The notes under the pieces were generated by a model. That model saw nothing but the letters and a program-made list of their open reading frames with translations. It searched no databases and was not told where the DNA came from. A stretch of DNA of 64,000 nucleotides from Hygrocybe punicea (taxonomy: Eukaryota > Basidiomycota > Agaricomycetes > Agaricales > Hygrophoraceae): NCBI GenBank assembly GCA_963556145.1, contig OY744467.1, positions 5,022,001-5,086,000 on the forward strand. Reading direction: 5' to 3'. Positions 23,201 to 33,360 of this stretch are shown piece after piece (within the stretch, counting starts at the first letter, position 1; each line of letters opens with the position of its first letter). Both the position numbers and the translations under genes were made by a program.

Positions 23201-23440
23201 TACTAGGCACACGCTGTCAATTACCTGGTCCTGGTATGCATCGCTCGTGACATTTTGGCCATCCCTGGTGTCAGCATTTCTGTCAAATGGCTATTCTCTA
23301 GCAGCAAGCACACACTCTCAGACTCGCGCTCATCTATGACAGCAATGTCTGCCTTGAAGACAGTTGTAATGAAGGAGTGGTTGAAGAAAGGCTATGGGGC
23401 AGGTATCAACTATCTTGATGGTGTCCGTATTCTCTCATAA
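20300..23440 (+). pseudogene. hAT transposase with BED-like region, nonsense-interrupted
   Basis: In order: a charged S/K/P-rich N-terminus; a BED-finger-like zone (KPVWKWSCNFC followed by RPGSSNFISHSQL); then GIEAQHALMDGFSAWGLQNP and CPSHQTVRRDLD; the catalytic stretch IAIASDLWTSKNSVYAFAGT; then NGADNASSNGLLNQ and IGCGGHVLNISCQ (the CxxH region); a long acidic insert (EDNWVDEDEEMDDDDDG, about 21940-22050); IHWNTTYAEALCG; and the C-terminal dimerisation block CIARDILAIPGVSISV followed by LFSSSKHTLSDSRS. Introns are visible, for example 23160-23203, which removes an apparent stop. TGA at 21384-21386 stands where tryptophan is expected after IDNN, and TAG at 20521-20523 breaks the N-terminal part. 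The usual SVERLFS motif reads SVKWLFS. Probably inactive. Confidence 0.75.
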
Positions 23441-23664
23441 ATGAATAGACAGCTTCGAAAAAAAAAAAAAAATACTATGATTAAAATATGATTAATACAA
23501 GTATATACTGAATACAATATGTTACAATTTTGTCACCAATAGATATTGGTCTGCAATGAATGAATATGATATGATTATATTACATTATGGCTAAAAAAAT
23601 ATTATAATCATACTTGGACAGCCTTAGAGGGTATATTGGAAACACCAGATTCAGTGAGATATTA

Positions 23665-24149
23665 CCAAGGGGGTACCGGGATTGGAATCCTGCACCCGAG
23701 GTGGGGGGGGGGTCAGGAAGAGGACCAGAAAAGAAATTCAGACTTCTAAATTTATTATATTCCATTTGGAGATATGGTGGCCTCAGTGGCCTCAGTGGCA
23801 CCTTTGACAGATATATATACATGTTGTGAGACACAGTGGGTATGTATTCTCGGCATAATCTCTTTGCTCACCTGATTTTCACACACACACACATAGTTCC
23901 ACATGGAATGCCTTAATTTGACTTATGTGCCAAAGGGTTGGAGGTGCGAGAATTATGTACGGCCAGTCAAGAGGGCGAGGTGGGCCTGATGTGTCTTGAA
24001 TGTTTTTGAAAATGCCATTACCATAAATGGTATGTTTATGTAATATAATTACTATATATGGAAGGTATGGGGGGTGGGGGGTCTGCTCAGCTGGCTCAAA
24101 AAAATTTACCGACCCCTGTTCACTTTTTCCAATCCCGGTACCCCCTTGG
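23665..24149. mobile_element. Non-autonomous MITE with 23 bp terminal inverted repeats
   Basis: CCAAGGGGGTACCGGGATTG plus GAA at 23665-23687 is repeated exactly in reverse complement at 24127-24149. The flanks are ATATTA on both sides, directly abutting the repeats; depending on where the end is set, the shared flank can be read as up to 8-11 bases (GATATTACCAA). The 485 bp element has no coding capacity. Inside are a poly-G run (23704-23713), a CA microsatellite (23879-23894) and an ATATATAC stretch. Confidence 0.8.
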
Positions 24150-24214
24150 ATATTACCAACTCACTTGGTATCCCTGAAAATGAGATCTCCCAACTGACTT
24201 GGAGATAGCTGAAT

Positions 24215-24362
24215 CAGCCTGAGATATATCCTGGCCCAACTGGGATGGTTTAGGCTGATGTTCTCAGGATATATCCTGGGCTAACTGAGATGGTCTAGGC
24301 TGGTGCTGTCAGGATATATCCTGGCCCAACTGAGATGGTTCAGGCTTAATTTCTCAGGCCAA
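24215..24362. repeat. 45 bp tandem repeat, about 3.2 copies
   Basis: The block GATATATCCTGG recurs at 24223, 24268 and 24313, exactly 45 bases apart. Each unit continues with (C/G)C(C/T)AACTG(A/G)GATGGTT and TAGGCT. The copies differ at about one position in eight. No coding frame crosses it. Confidence 0.85.
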
Positions 24363-24779
24363 CAATTACAACTCAGACTGGTTGCACATTCAAACATGAC
24401 TCTCAAGTTCAGACCAATACTATACATCCTGTTTGTACTCCTGCTATAGATCATCCCCCAAAATTGACTAAAATAGAATATGTGCTTTTGACTCTAACCT
24501 TTCCCAGGTCTGAGCCTGCTTCAAAGCATAGCTTCTCAATCTCTGGTTGTACAGTGACTCATCCCCATTGATTTCTTGCTCCATTGCCCCCATTTGCTCA
24601 CTTCTTCTTGTGGAATTTAAAGTAATAGATTGTCCATTTCATTTCATGGTGAAGTTGCATATCCTGTTCATTCCACCAATGAAATCTTGCACTGCTTCAT
24701 AACCAATTGACCCTATAAACTATAGATACTATTTATATGAATTAAGTTAAACAATCAGATATGCACACACAGTCTTTCA
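24363..24779. other. No gene seen
   Basis: AT-rich sequence with no supported feature. It may be further decayed KDZ-type transposon, whose readable part starts next to it. Confidence 0.3.
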
Positions 24780-26345
24780 TGTATTCACTTGATTCATCAC
24801 CATCCTGATCTGCAATTCTCCAGAACCATTGTAACTTGTAAGATTTTTGCCCAATTCTATTTGCCTCAGTAATATCTGCAGGCATCTGAAGGTCCTTTTT
24901 TGTAATAGGATGATAACCAGAATCAGTGTAGCCCAGTTACTGTTGTGCTTCAAGAGCATGATTGTACCTGGCAGCAATTGTTGCAATTATTCCATCCAGT
25001 GTGTGAATCTGGCTCCAGAATTCTGTGGATTGTTGAGTGCCAAATCTACATGTCAAATAGTTAAGTTAATGTCTCAAAATTATGAAAATGATCCAGACCT
25101 TTTTGCACACAATGAGAGATTTCCACCCAATGCCACCTTCAACTGCTCCAATGCATCATTAATTTGTCCAATTCATAACTGGCCTCCTGCTTGCTTATGT
25201 CATTGAGTCCTGGCCAATGTTGACACTCTGCAGTAAGATTTGATGGAAGAAGAAGTATAACTTTTTCAGCTGTATGGTAGACATCTTCCTCATCATCTGA
25301 AAGATTCTCTTCTTCATCTTCATCCTCAGACATACCAATCCTCCTGAGATCTGCACTCTCTGTATTATTCATCATAGTGAGAGCAGATAGCTTCTTTTCA
25401 AAGCTGATCATATGAACTTGGAGTTTCTTGAGAGGCCAATGATGGTCAGTGCAGTGTTTGTATGTGCTGACAAAGAGCCATTCTATGTTAGAATGAGTGA
25501 GAAATTACTTGAGCTTTGGTCAATCAATAAATACATACTGTTCCTCCTCCACATTCAATCCTATTGAAAAAACATTGGAATGTCCCATCTTATCACCAGA
25601 CTTATTTTCTATTTCAGCCAGTTCCAACTACACATCTGCAAGACTGCAAGCTATATTGACATATAAATATACTGTATGGAAGCAACATAAATTGAAGCTT
25701 ACAATGGGTTTCAGCAACATCATACACCTTTAGCATGTCACCATGTTCATTCATGGCCAGTTCACCTGTCATGAACTGATGCCCATCACTCAACCCAACT
25801 AGGGAAATGCAGGGATAAGGGTAATCCCTGATCCGCAGGTATTCGTACTCTTAAGAGTACAAGTACGGATACAGATTCTCGTATCCGTGGGCTTCAAAAT
25901 GAGCCGGAGATCATCCAAAACGGTCAAGAATTGACTGAGATAGAGACTAAACATTGATTGGACTCTATCTCAGTCAATTCTTGACTGTTTCAGGTGATCT
26001 CCAGCTCATTTTGATCAGGAATCCGTGGGTAAAATCCGCGGATATGGTATCCGTATCTGTGGCAAGTACGAGTATGGATACAGACAAATGTATCCTGGGA
26101 TTACCCCTGCATTTCCCTAAACCCAACATCCTTTTCAGGACAATTTTTGGATAATATATCCATCTATTCCACATTATGTTCTTCAACCAGCAAGTTACCA
26201 ATAACAAACTCCTCATCAACACCCTCAATGAACACCTTGAGAGGCAACTTTGGCAGGAATGGGGCAGCAATGCGGAGCTAAAAGTCAAGTAGTGTGAACC
26301 CAACAATCCAGTCAAATATATTGATATACAACAATATAGTTTCAA
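24780..26345 (-). pseudogene. Decayed KDZ/CxC-type transposon ORF
   Basis: Read on the minus strand from 26345 downwards, scattered frames give VEEFVIGNLLVEEHN-like and LPKLPLKVFIEGVDEE blocks, then GLSDGHQFMTGELAM, then an acidic part (GMSEDEDEEENLSDDEEDVY), LPSNLTAECQHWPGLNDISK, QEASYELDKLMMHWSSW, and finally ANRIGQKSYKLQWFWRIADQ. The order (LPS.L....C......L...E..LR.......L..IR followed by A...RW and a terminal G.....SWIW) matches the C-terminal part of fungal KDZ-transposase-associated proteins. Multiple stops and frame changes show it is dead. A palindromic MITE at 25800-26119 sits inside it. The family call comes from recalled sequence pattern and is moderate. Confidence 0.45.
25800..26119. 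mobile_element. hAT-type palindromic MITE with perfect 8 bp target duplication
   Basis: The element starts TAGGGAAATGCAGGGATAAG and ends with the reverse complement (CCTGCATTTCCCTA). AACCCAAC flanks it on both sides (25792-25799 and 26120-26127), a perfect 8 bp target-site duplication typical of hAT. The whole 320 bp is nearly palindromic: ATACGGATAC/GTATCCGTAT arms and AGTCAATTCTTGAC/GTCAAGAATTGACT arms around 25930-25990. It interrupts a decayed KDZ-type ORF, so it inserted after or during that element's life. Confidence 0.9.
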
Positions 26346-26528
26346 GTAATTAATTTAATAGAAAACTCACTGCTCAGCAAGTGTCTTGAGTATAGCATGA
26401 GAGCTATCATGTGCAAAAATGTCAGAAGATAGAGGTGGGTTGTTGCTTAGAAAAATAGCTGCCCCCAATCTAGGGGAAAATAAAACAAACAATAGCTATT
26501 ATGAGACAACTTGTTAGTATTCATGATA

Positions 26529-27252
26529 ATTATTGCCGTTTTCAAAAGTCATGACCTTTTGAAAAATAAATCTTTTAAAGAGGAAGACCCTAGTGAAATT
26601 GATAACTCATGAAATACTTGACTAAATTGCATAGTTTGACAGGGAGAGTTTGTCTATGTTCTAAGGGCTATCTTTCTCTGTATTTACATTTTTAAAATAT
26701 ATGGTATGTAGAGAGTTATAGGTGAATTGTTGATTTCAGTCATCTCAACTTGTACAATGAATATCTCTGCAGGAAATGCTTGGATTGACATGGTTGTGGA
26801 GAGAAATTTATCCTATTTTTCAAGGGCTACAAGGGCCCATACCGTGTTTTTCCATATTTTGGATTATTGTAATGTTATTTATACAGAGGACATTTTTGTG
26901 TAATTCTCCTTCAAACTTTCAAAATATGGAAAAACACAGCATAGGCCCTTGTAGCCCTTGAAAAATAGAACAAATTTCTCTCCACAACCATGTCAATCCA
27001 AGCATTTCCTGCAGAGATATTCATTGTACAAGTTGAGATGACTGAAATCAACAATTCACCTATAACTCTCTAGATACCATATATTTTAAAAATGTAAATA
27101 CAGAGAAGGATAGCCCTTAGAACATAGACAAACTCTTCCTGTCAAACTATGCAATTTAGTCAAGTATTTCATGAGTTATCAATTTCACTAGGGTCTTCCT
27201 CTTTAAAAGATTTATTTTTCAAAAGGTCATCACTTTTAAAAACAGCAATAAT
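26529..27252. mobile_element. Foldback element A (about 330 bp arms)
   Basis: From ATTATTGC at 26529 to GCAATAAT at 27252 the sequence folds back on itself: for instance GGCTACAAGGGCCCATACCG near 26825 is mirrored by the complement around 26937-26960, and CTCATGAAATACTTGACTAA near 26610 is mirrored near 27160. The unpaired centre is only about 60 bp. Arms match at roughly nine in ten positions by eye. There is no coding capacity. A target duplication is not evident. Confidence 0.85.
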
Positions 27253-27541
27253 ATGGAAGAAACCCACCTGAGGAATTGTCAGTGATGCTCCATGATCCAC
27301 TTGGCAGTGTTGCAGTCCAGTGCCTGGATCAGAGTGAGTGTGAAGACACACAGTAATACATTTGACATCATGCCTTATTCATGTTAGTATCAGAAAAGCT
27401 GGCAAAGCTGATTTTAAAACTTACTTGAGTTTGCAATGAGGTGGCCTCCTCCTGAATTTCAACAACTTCGATTCTCATTCATTCTCATTCACCTCCACTT
27501 TTCTAGTCATAAGTCATCATTTTATTACATCCTTTTCTGCA
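27253..27541. other. Spacer between foldback elements
   Basis: About 290 bases hold nothing I can identify beyond a duplicated ATTCTCATTC unit near 27475-27490. Confidence 0.3.
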
Positions 27542-28261
27542 ATTTGCAAAACTAATGATATTTAGTAAACAAATCTATCTAAACAAATGAGGGTCAACTT
27601 TGTCAAGATTTAAGTATATCTCAGGAACTACTGGGTGGATTAGGATGGTTTTAAAAGCAAACTTTATCTATTTTCTGAGGGCTATACAATCATAGCATCA
27701 CAGCTAAGACAAGTAGGATGTGTGCAGAGTTATATGCAAAAAAAGCGACTGAGACTTGTATGGTGCATAGCTCAGTGAATACAGCTTGAATTAGCATGAT
27801 TGTAAGGAGTAAGATGTTTCTCACTTCAGGGGGAATAAGCATAGATACCAGCATTTTTGATAATTGCAGATCCTAAATCAATAATCATGTATTTGTGTAA
27901 AGATTATATCTCACACATTTATTTACCAATAAACTATGGTGGCAAGAATGCCAGTATGCAAACCTGTTCTTCTTGTAGTAACAAACATTTACTCCCTACA
28001 ATCATGTCAATCTGACCAGTATTCACTGAGCTATGCACTGTGCAAGTGTAAGCTACTATTTTGCATATAACTCTGCACATAACCCAATTTCCTCAGATGT
28101 AATAGCATGGTTGTATAGCCCTCAGAGAATAGAAAAGGTTTGCCTCTAAAATCCTCCTAATCCACCCAGTAGTTCCTGAGAAGTACTCAAATCTTGACTG
28201 TCAAGAAAAGTTGACCCTCATTTGTTTAGATAGATTTGTAAATGTCATTAGTTTTGCAAAT
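27542..28261. mobile_element. Foldback element B (same family as A)
   Basis: ATTTGCAAAACTAATGA at 27542 is mirrored by TCATTAGTTTTGCAAAT ending at 28261. CTAAACAAATGAGGGTCAAC near 27579 is mirrored near 28211-28233, and CAGGAACTACTGGGTGGATT near 27621 near 28153-28172. Length (720 bp) is close to element A (724 bp). Both share the internal order (A/G)AGGGCTAT, then a GAGTTATA(T/G)G block, then ATGAATA or GTGAATAC, then TTGGATTGACATGG or TTGAATTAGCATGA. They appear to be diverged copies of one family. Confidence 0.8.
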
Positions 28262-28336
28262 GGCGGCCAAACAGAATATTAATGTGACTGAGCCGCAACA
28301 AGGTACAAATTGGGTTTTGTGCTAACTCTCACCCAG

Positions 28337-29340
28337 TTCTGATGCGACAACGACCAACGATGACCCCAACGGCCTCACCCATGCCCAAAACCACAACAGG
28401 GCCGCTGGACCGAGGACAACGGCCCCACCAATGCCCAAAAGCATGCCCAACAACAACGACAGCCCACCACGGCCAATGCACAACAACTACGACAACGGCC
28501 CCAGCAACGCCAAACAGGGCCGCCAACGACCAGGGCAAGCCCACTAACGCCCAAGCCCACACCAACAGGGCTGCCAATGACGACGGCCACCCCACCAATG
28601 CCCAACACTGCATCCAACGCCGCCAATGCCCAACAAAGATGACAATGGCCTCACCAATGCCAACAGGGCCGCCAACGATGATGACGGCCCCACCATGCCC
28701 AACAGGGCCACCAATGACGACAGCTGCCCCACCAATGCCTCCTGCTGCATCCAATAGGGCTGCCAATGCCCAACGATGACGACGACGGCCCCACCAACAC
28801 CCAACAACAGACAACGACGGTGACGGCCCCACCACAGGGTCGCCAACAATGATGGCCACCCCACCAACGCCTACTGCTGCATCCAATAGGGCCACCAATG
28901 CCCAACAACGATGGTGACAGCCTCACCAACGCCCTAAAAGGCCCCCAACGATGACAGCAGCCCCAACAACACTTAAGCCACACTCAACAGGGCTGCCAAC
29001 ACCCCAAAGGGCCGCCAACGCCCAACAACAATGGTGACGGCCCCACCAACGCCCAACAGGGCCCCCAACAACAATGATGGCCCCAACAATGCCCAGAGCC
29101 ACACCCAATAGGGCCACCAACACCCAATGACGACGGCGATGCCCCACAAACGCCCTAAAGCACCCCCAGCCAACACCCAATGATGACGACAGCCCCACCA
29201 ATGCCCAACCATGACAGCGATGGCCCCACCAATGCCCTAAAGGGCCCCTGACGGCCCCACCACATCCTCATGGCTCCAACAACAAGAACGGCCCCACCAG
29301 TAGTGCACCAACACCTCGCGAAACACGCCACCGCACCAAT
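28337..29340. repeat. GC-rich minisatellite
   Basis: About 1 kb is built from degenerate units of 35-45 bases whose core is CCCCACCAATGCCCAACAGG followed by GCCGCCAACGATGACGACGG. Unit boundaries are irregular. Long stretches are free of stops on both strands (for example 28342-28779 on plus and 28329-28898 on minus). This follows from the repeat composition, and there are no splice signals or family blocks, so I do not call a gene. Confidence 0.75.
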
Positions 29341-30742
29341 TGATGCATGTGCCGGCTTCATGAGGTATGTAGCCATCTTACTGGGTGTGGGACTAATGCC
29401 ACCAACATCAAAAATGAACTGAATGTTCCCTTATAATAAGCTTAAATATATAAGCTCCTCAAAAATGATTGCTTAGAATAAAATTAAAACTACATGACTA
29501 TGTATACTAGGACCTTTAAAGTCACCAACACCAGACCCATGCCCAAGGAATAGTGAAGAGGCCACCCTCCCCACTGGTGACAGTCAAGGCCAGAATTGAA
29601 TGCTCACAACTATCCAGAGGCTGCACCCAAACCAGGACTTCGGTGCCCTGGCATCAAGCAGAGAAATTTGGCTCTCTCTGCTGGGGTGAGTGGACTGGAA
29701 GTGGAAGAGCACTGGGGCCAAACACGAAGGTTTCGGGGTTTTTAAATAAAACTGAACAATCACGTGATCTTAAAACATGTGATTTTTTATGTGGCTGATT
29801 CCCAATCACATGATCTTAAACATCAGACAGTCCTACGAGTTGAAGTTACTACACTAGCAATCTGGCACAAATCTTGCACAAACTCTGTTTCAACTTTCTC
29901 AATTTCATTCAAGCCTCTCTGATCTCTCTGATCTCTCTTACCCACTCTCTAATCTACCACATACTGAACAATTGCCTGGGCTACTGAGGAAATTCAGACA
30001 ATTCTCAAGGCCATTACAAGAAATATGTCTTACACTAGGCGCAAAAAGGCCTTTGGGGGTTACACAAATAAATTACCCATACAAAACAAAAGACTAAATT
30101 TAGGACTTGTAAAATATATATCTAAATACATTACTGAAGTTCATATTTCTCCACACCTTTTGAGAATTAGAAATAACTATCAAAAGGTCATATGTAGATC
30201 CAAAAAATTCCAAATTTTTCATATCTTGTGAAGAATCTGGAATCATATAGCAAATATCAATTTCTCAAATACTCTCATTTGGCATTTGGTATCATATTGA
30301 AGAATCTCCTAATCTTAATTTCTAAGCTTTTCAAAAATCTACTCCATTTGATTCTTTCAAGTCTCTCAAAGTCAATAAAATGTTTGAAATTTGAATTTGA
30401 ATTCAGGAAACTCGAAAGGCAATCACACATTTAGTATTTGTAGAGTCCCAAATACATTAACCAGTAGTTGTCCAGTACTTGACTAGTACTTGACTAGTAC
30501 TTGACTGGTACTGGCCCAGGACTTGACCAGGGACAAAACAAATCCCGAGTAATCCGTCATAATGACATGATCGCTCGAACTGCTGTCAGTCCCTCGAGCT
30601 ACGTTATCCGCTGGATCGAGTACACACAGGATGAAGGCGAAGTGAGACTACTTTGGCGCGCATGACAAGGATGGCGAGTTAACGAAAAAAAGAACCCAGC
30701 CAACGACCATCACCTCGACGCATACAAGACGACCTCGGCACA
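29341..30742. other. AT-rich interval with short tandem repeats
   Basis: No gene is supported. CACGTGATCTTAAAAC and its variant CACATGATCTTAAAC lie at about 29761 and 29806. TGATCTCTC is repeated three times near 29920-29940. A tandem ACTTGACTAGT-like unit, about five copies, spans 30473-30530. From about 30774 the sequence becomes homologous to the gene at 49.1-50.5 kb. Confidence 0.5.
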
Positions 30743-33034
30743 ATGCGCATCGAGCTTCTCAACAAGCTCGCTCTATATTCTCTAACACATACTATTAGAA
30801 GCACGTTCGTTGATTTCTGCAAGAATCATTCTGGTGCCTGCATCTATCAAGAACAAGAAAACTGGTTGGACCAAATCTCTCGAATCCAAAAAATCTCTGC
30901 CAAGTATGTCCCCTGCGGATCCTGCGACCCTGAGCGCGTATATTCAGAGGCTTCATCCTGGGCCAACAACGGACTATATGCCGATCAGCTGCTGCTCCGC
31001 ATGTATGGTGCGCAGAGCGGCACTCCGCAGCTGGATAACCAGGATGTGGTGTACCTGGACGATGCGTGGATACGGGAGCATGTGGCGTGTGTGTCACAGG
31101 AGTGCATACTGTTTGATATGAGTGTGCGTGGGGGTGGGAGGCCGTCAAAAGATGTGACGCATGAAGAGGTTGTGGAGGCGTGTAGGGCGGCGTTGATGCA
31201 TGATTTTTTTAGGGACCTTCCGGAAGGTTACCTCACTCGGTTGGGTAATGGTGGCGATAGCCTGTCTGGTGGACAGATGCAGCGCTTGGCTATCGCTCGT
31301 GCTAAATTGCCCGATCCTACTGTTCTTATTCTAGGTGAGTTTTTTTTTTTCCTTTTCTTTTCTCATCAATTTTGCTCGAGACTTTTTATTGGTTAGATGA
31401 AGCGACGTCTGCGCTGGACGCAACGTCGCGCGTGCTGGTCTTTGAGGCTATCAAATGCTGGCAAGCCAACAAGACCACTATCGTTTTCACGCACAACCTT
31501 TCGCAGCACGACTCACAACTTTGTCTACGTCCTCAAGATCGGGAGCGTCGTGGATGGTGCGTTTCGGGCGATGATGCTGGCGCAGGCGACCACTCCGGGG
31601 CGACTGACATACCCACCATCAATGCGTTTGGTGGGATCGCCTTGAGCGTCGCAGCGCTGGACGGGGTCTTTTTGGGGGTCAAACACTTTGTGTTGGAGAT
31701 GGCTGCTATGAGCTGGGTGATGCATATCCGGAAGGTGTGTTACCAGCGCGTGCTGGCGCAGGATAAGCGGTGGTTCGACAAGAGCGAGAACAGCGCTATG
31801 CGTCCAGTGCAGGTGCTCGTGACGGACGGGGACGACGCTGGGTACTTGATTGCGGTTGTGCTGGGGCAGTGTTGCGTTGTGGGTGCGATGTTGGACGTGC
31901 TGCTTTGGGCACTTGTGAAGGGGTGGCAGTTGACGTTGGTTGCATTTGCGTTTGTGGTGTTTGCTGCTGCGATGGCGTTCCAGACGAGGTTGGTGGCGAG
32001 GTGTGAGTTGAGGAGGGGAACATGGGTAGGTCCTGCATTGTTGTTGTTAATGAAGGCGCTTTCTGATATTCGGGCTATTCGTTCCATGGCTTTTGAAAGC
32101 GTTTTTCGGAGTCAGTTTAATTTGGCTGCTAAGCGGGCGTTGGCGATGGGTGTACGAGGAGCCTTGGTTGAAGGGTCGACGCATGGTGTGGCGAGCGCTT
32201 TGATCTATGTTGCGGAAGCGATGTTGTTTTACGTTGGTGCGACGCATGTTGCCCGGGGCACGTATACTTATCTGCAGATGGTGGAGGTGTTGAATTTGGA
32301 GGTGTTCACTGTTACTATTGGGTCCCAGTTGTTGTCTTGCGGTATGTCTTTTTCCCCCCTGCTCTTTTTTTTTCCGAACCTGTTTTTGATTTTTTTTTGG
32401 TCAAGCTCAAAGATTGCTAAATCGGTTCAAGCCACGTGGGATTTCAACGGTTTTTTGATGCTCTCTGGAGACTGATGAATCCAAGAGGACTCTTCGACCT
32501 CCACCGACTGGCGCTGTCACTTTCAGTGAAGTCTCCTCGTATCCCGAGTGGCCTGATGCCCCCATTTTGAAGAACCTCTCCATGCACATGGCCAACGGCG
32601 AATGTGTTGCTATCGTGGGTTCGTCCGAGTCTGGAAAATCCACTGTGGCGGCGTTGTTGCAGCGATTGTATGAGCCAGACTCGGGTGGCATCTTCATTGG
32701 ACAATCGGAGCTCCGTCCGACGCAGGTGGATCGTCTGCGAGAACATGTGGCGGTTGTCAGCCAGCACCCGAATCTATTCGATGCGAGCATCTTGGAAGGC
32801 ATCGCCTACAGGAGCAAGGGTCTCTCCGAGCAGGATATCCGCCGGGCTGCCAAGGCTGTGAATGTTGATGAGTTTATCGAGGCTCTGCCGGAGGGATACG
32901 ATATGAAGGTCGGGGAGAATGCGTCGCTGATATCGGGTGGAGAGGCCCAGCGGATGCAGATTGCGCGAGCGCTGGCGATATCCGCGACCGTATCAGCGTT
33001 CCTATGGGAGCATTATATCTATCCCAGATCATGA
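30743..33034 (+). pseudogene. Truncated Ste6-like ABC transporter chimera
   Basis: About 30774-30985 is a copy of an exon of the unrelated gene at 49.1-50.5 kb (minus); the ABC part starts at LLLRMYGAQSG. It keeps the end of a first nucleotide-binding domain (signature LSGGQMQRLAIARA, Walker B/D-loop ILG|DEATSALDA split by the intron at 31335-31395), a membrane domain with the LAQDKRWFDKSENS and FQTRLVARCELR blocks, and a second nucleotide-binding domain (Walker A GSSESGKST, Q-loop VSQHPNLF, signature ISGGEAQRM). The first membrane domain, first Walker A and second Walker B are absent. Frames shift near 31510 and near 32475. The second Walker A has E in place of the usual second G. Full-length relatives would export lipopeptide pheromone or drugs. 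Not functional. Confidence 0.8.
30774..30985 (+). repeat. Duplicated segment A of the 49.1-50.5 kb gene
   Basis: This stretch, from ATATTCTCTAACACATACTA to the GATCAG just before the ABC part, matches the reverse complement of about 50135-50348 with roughly 85-90% identity. It includes the 3' end of an intron (CTATTAG) and the exon coding for the ASIKNKK/SAYIQRLHPGPT region. Small indels disturb its frame here. Confidence 0.85.
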
Positions 33035-33360
33035 ATTACATTGACCGGCAGTACAGCGACCGGATGGCGGACGCCTGGTGGCACGTTGAAAAGGGGCAGC
33101 ACACCCCTCCAGCGACATTGGGAATCGAGAAAAGTCAACGTCAACCAAGCTCCAAAGCCTGAACTACCGATGAATGTATATTCCCCTGAACTCGCGCAGG
33201 AAGTTTTCACATCACTCAGTGCGAAAGAAGCGATGATGCTGCCCAACGTTGGTGGATCAATTCAGACTTTTCGTTTGATTATGCTAAAGCACTTGACAGA
33301 TACCAGACTATTGCCTTCTAACAACCCTCGTCAAACGATGCTTCATTTTGTATGTACATG
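33001..33360 (+). repeat. Duplicated segment B of the 49.1-50.5 kb gene
   Basis: From TCCTATGGGAGCATT to about 33355 this matches the reverse complement of about 49185-49555 at about 93-95% identity. It encodes most of RQYSDR, LQRHWE, NVNQAPKPELPMNVYSPE and LAQEVFTSLSAKEAMMLPNV. Short indels (a GATGGCGGAC insertion near 33062 and a missing CTAAGGCTATT-like block near 33305) disrupt the frame relative to the other copy. Confidence 0.85.

Larger units (their letters stand above)
19456..23624 (+). mobile_element. hAT-superfamily DNA transposon, about 4.2 kb
   Basis: The left end reads AGGGTGTCCAAG-ATTATAA and the reverse complement of the right end reads AGGCTGTCCAAG-TATGATTATAA, short imperfect terminal inverted repeats of the type seen in hAT elements. 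Both ends carry AT-rich subterminal repeats built from ATAATATGATTA-like units (19500-19625 and 23465-23610). Between them lie a 125-codon open frame and a spliced hAT transposase. I could not find a clean 8 bp target duplication, so either the flanks have decayed or the exact end is off by a few bases. Confidence 0.75.

Noticed and set aside
24001..24120. CRISPR-like or phage-like repeat structure
   Set aside because: The genome is clearly eukaryotic; the repeats are MITE ends, microsatellites and tandem repeats, with no regular spacer pattern.
28329..28898. 189-codon ORF in the minisatellite
   Set aside because: Openness follows from repeat units lacking stop triplets on either strand.
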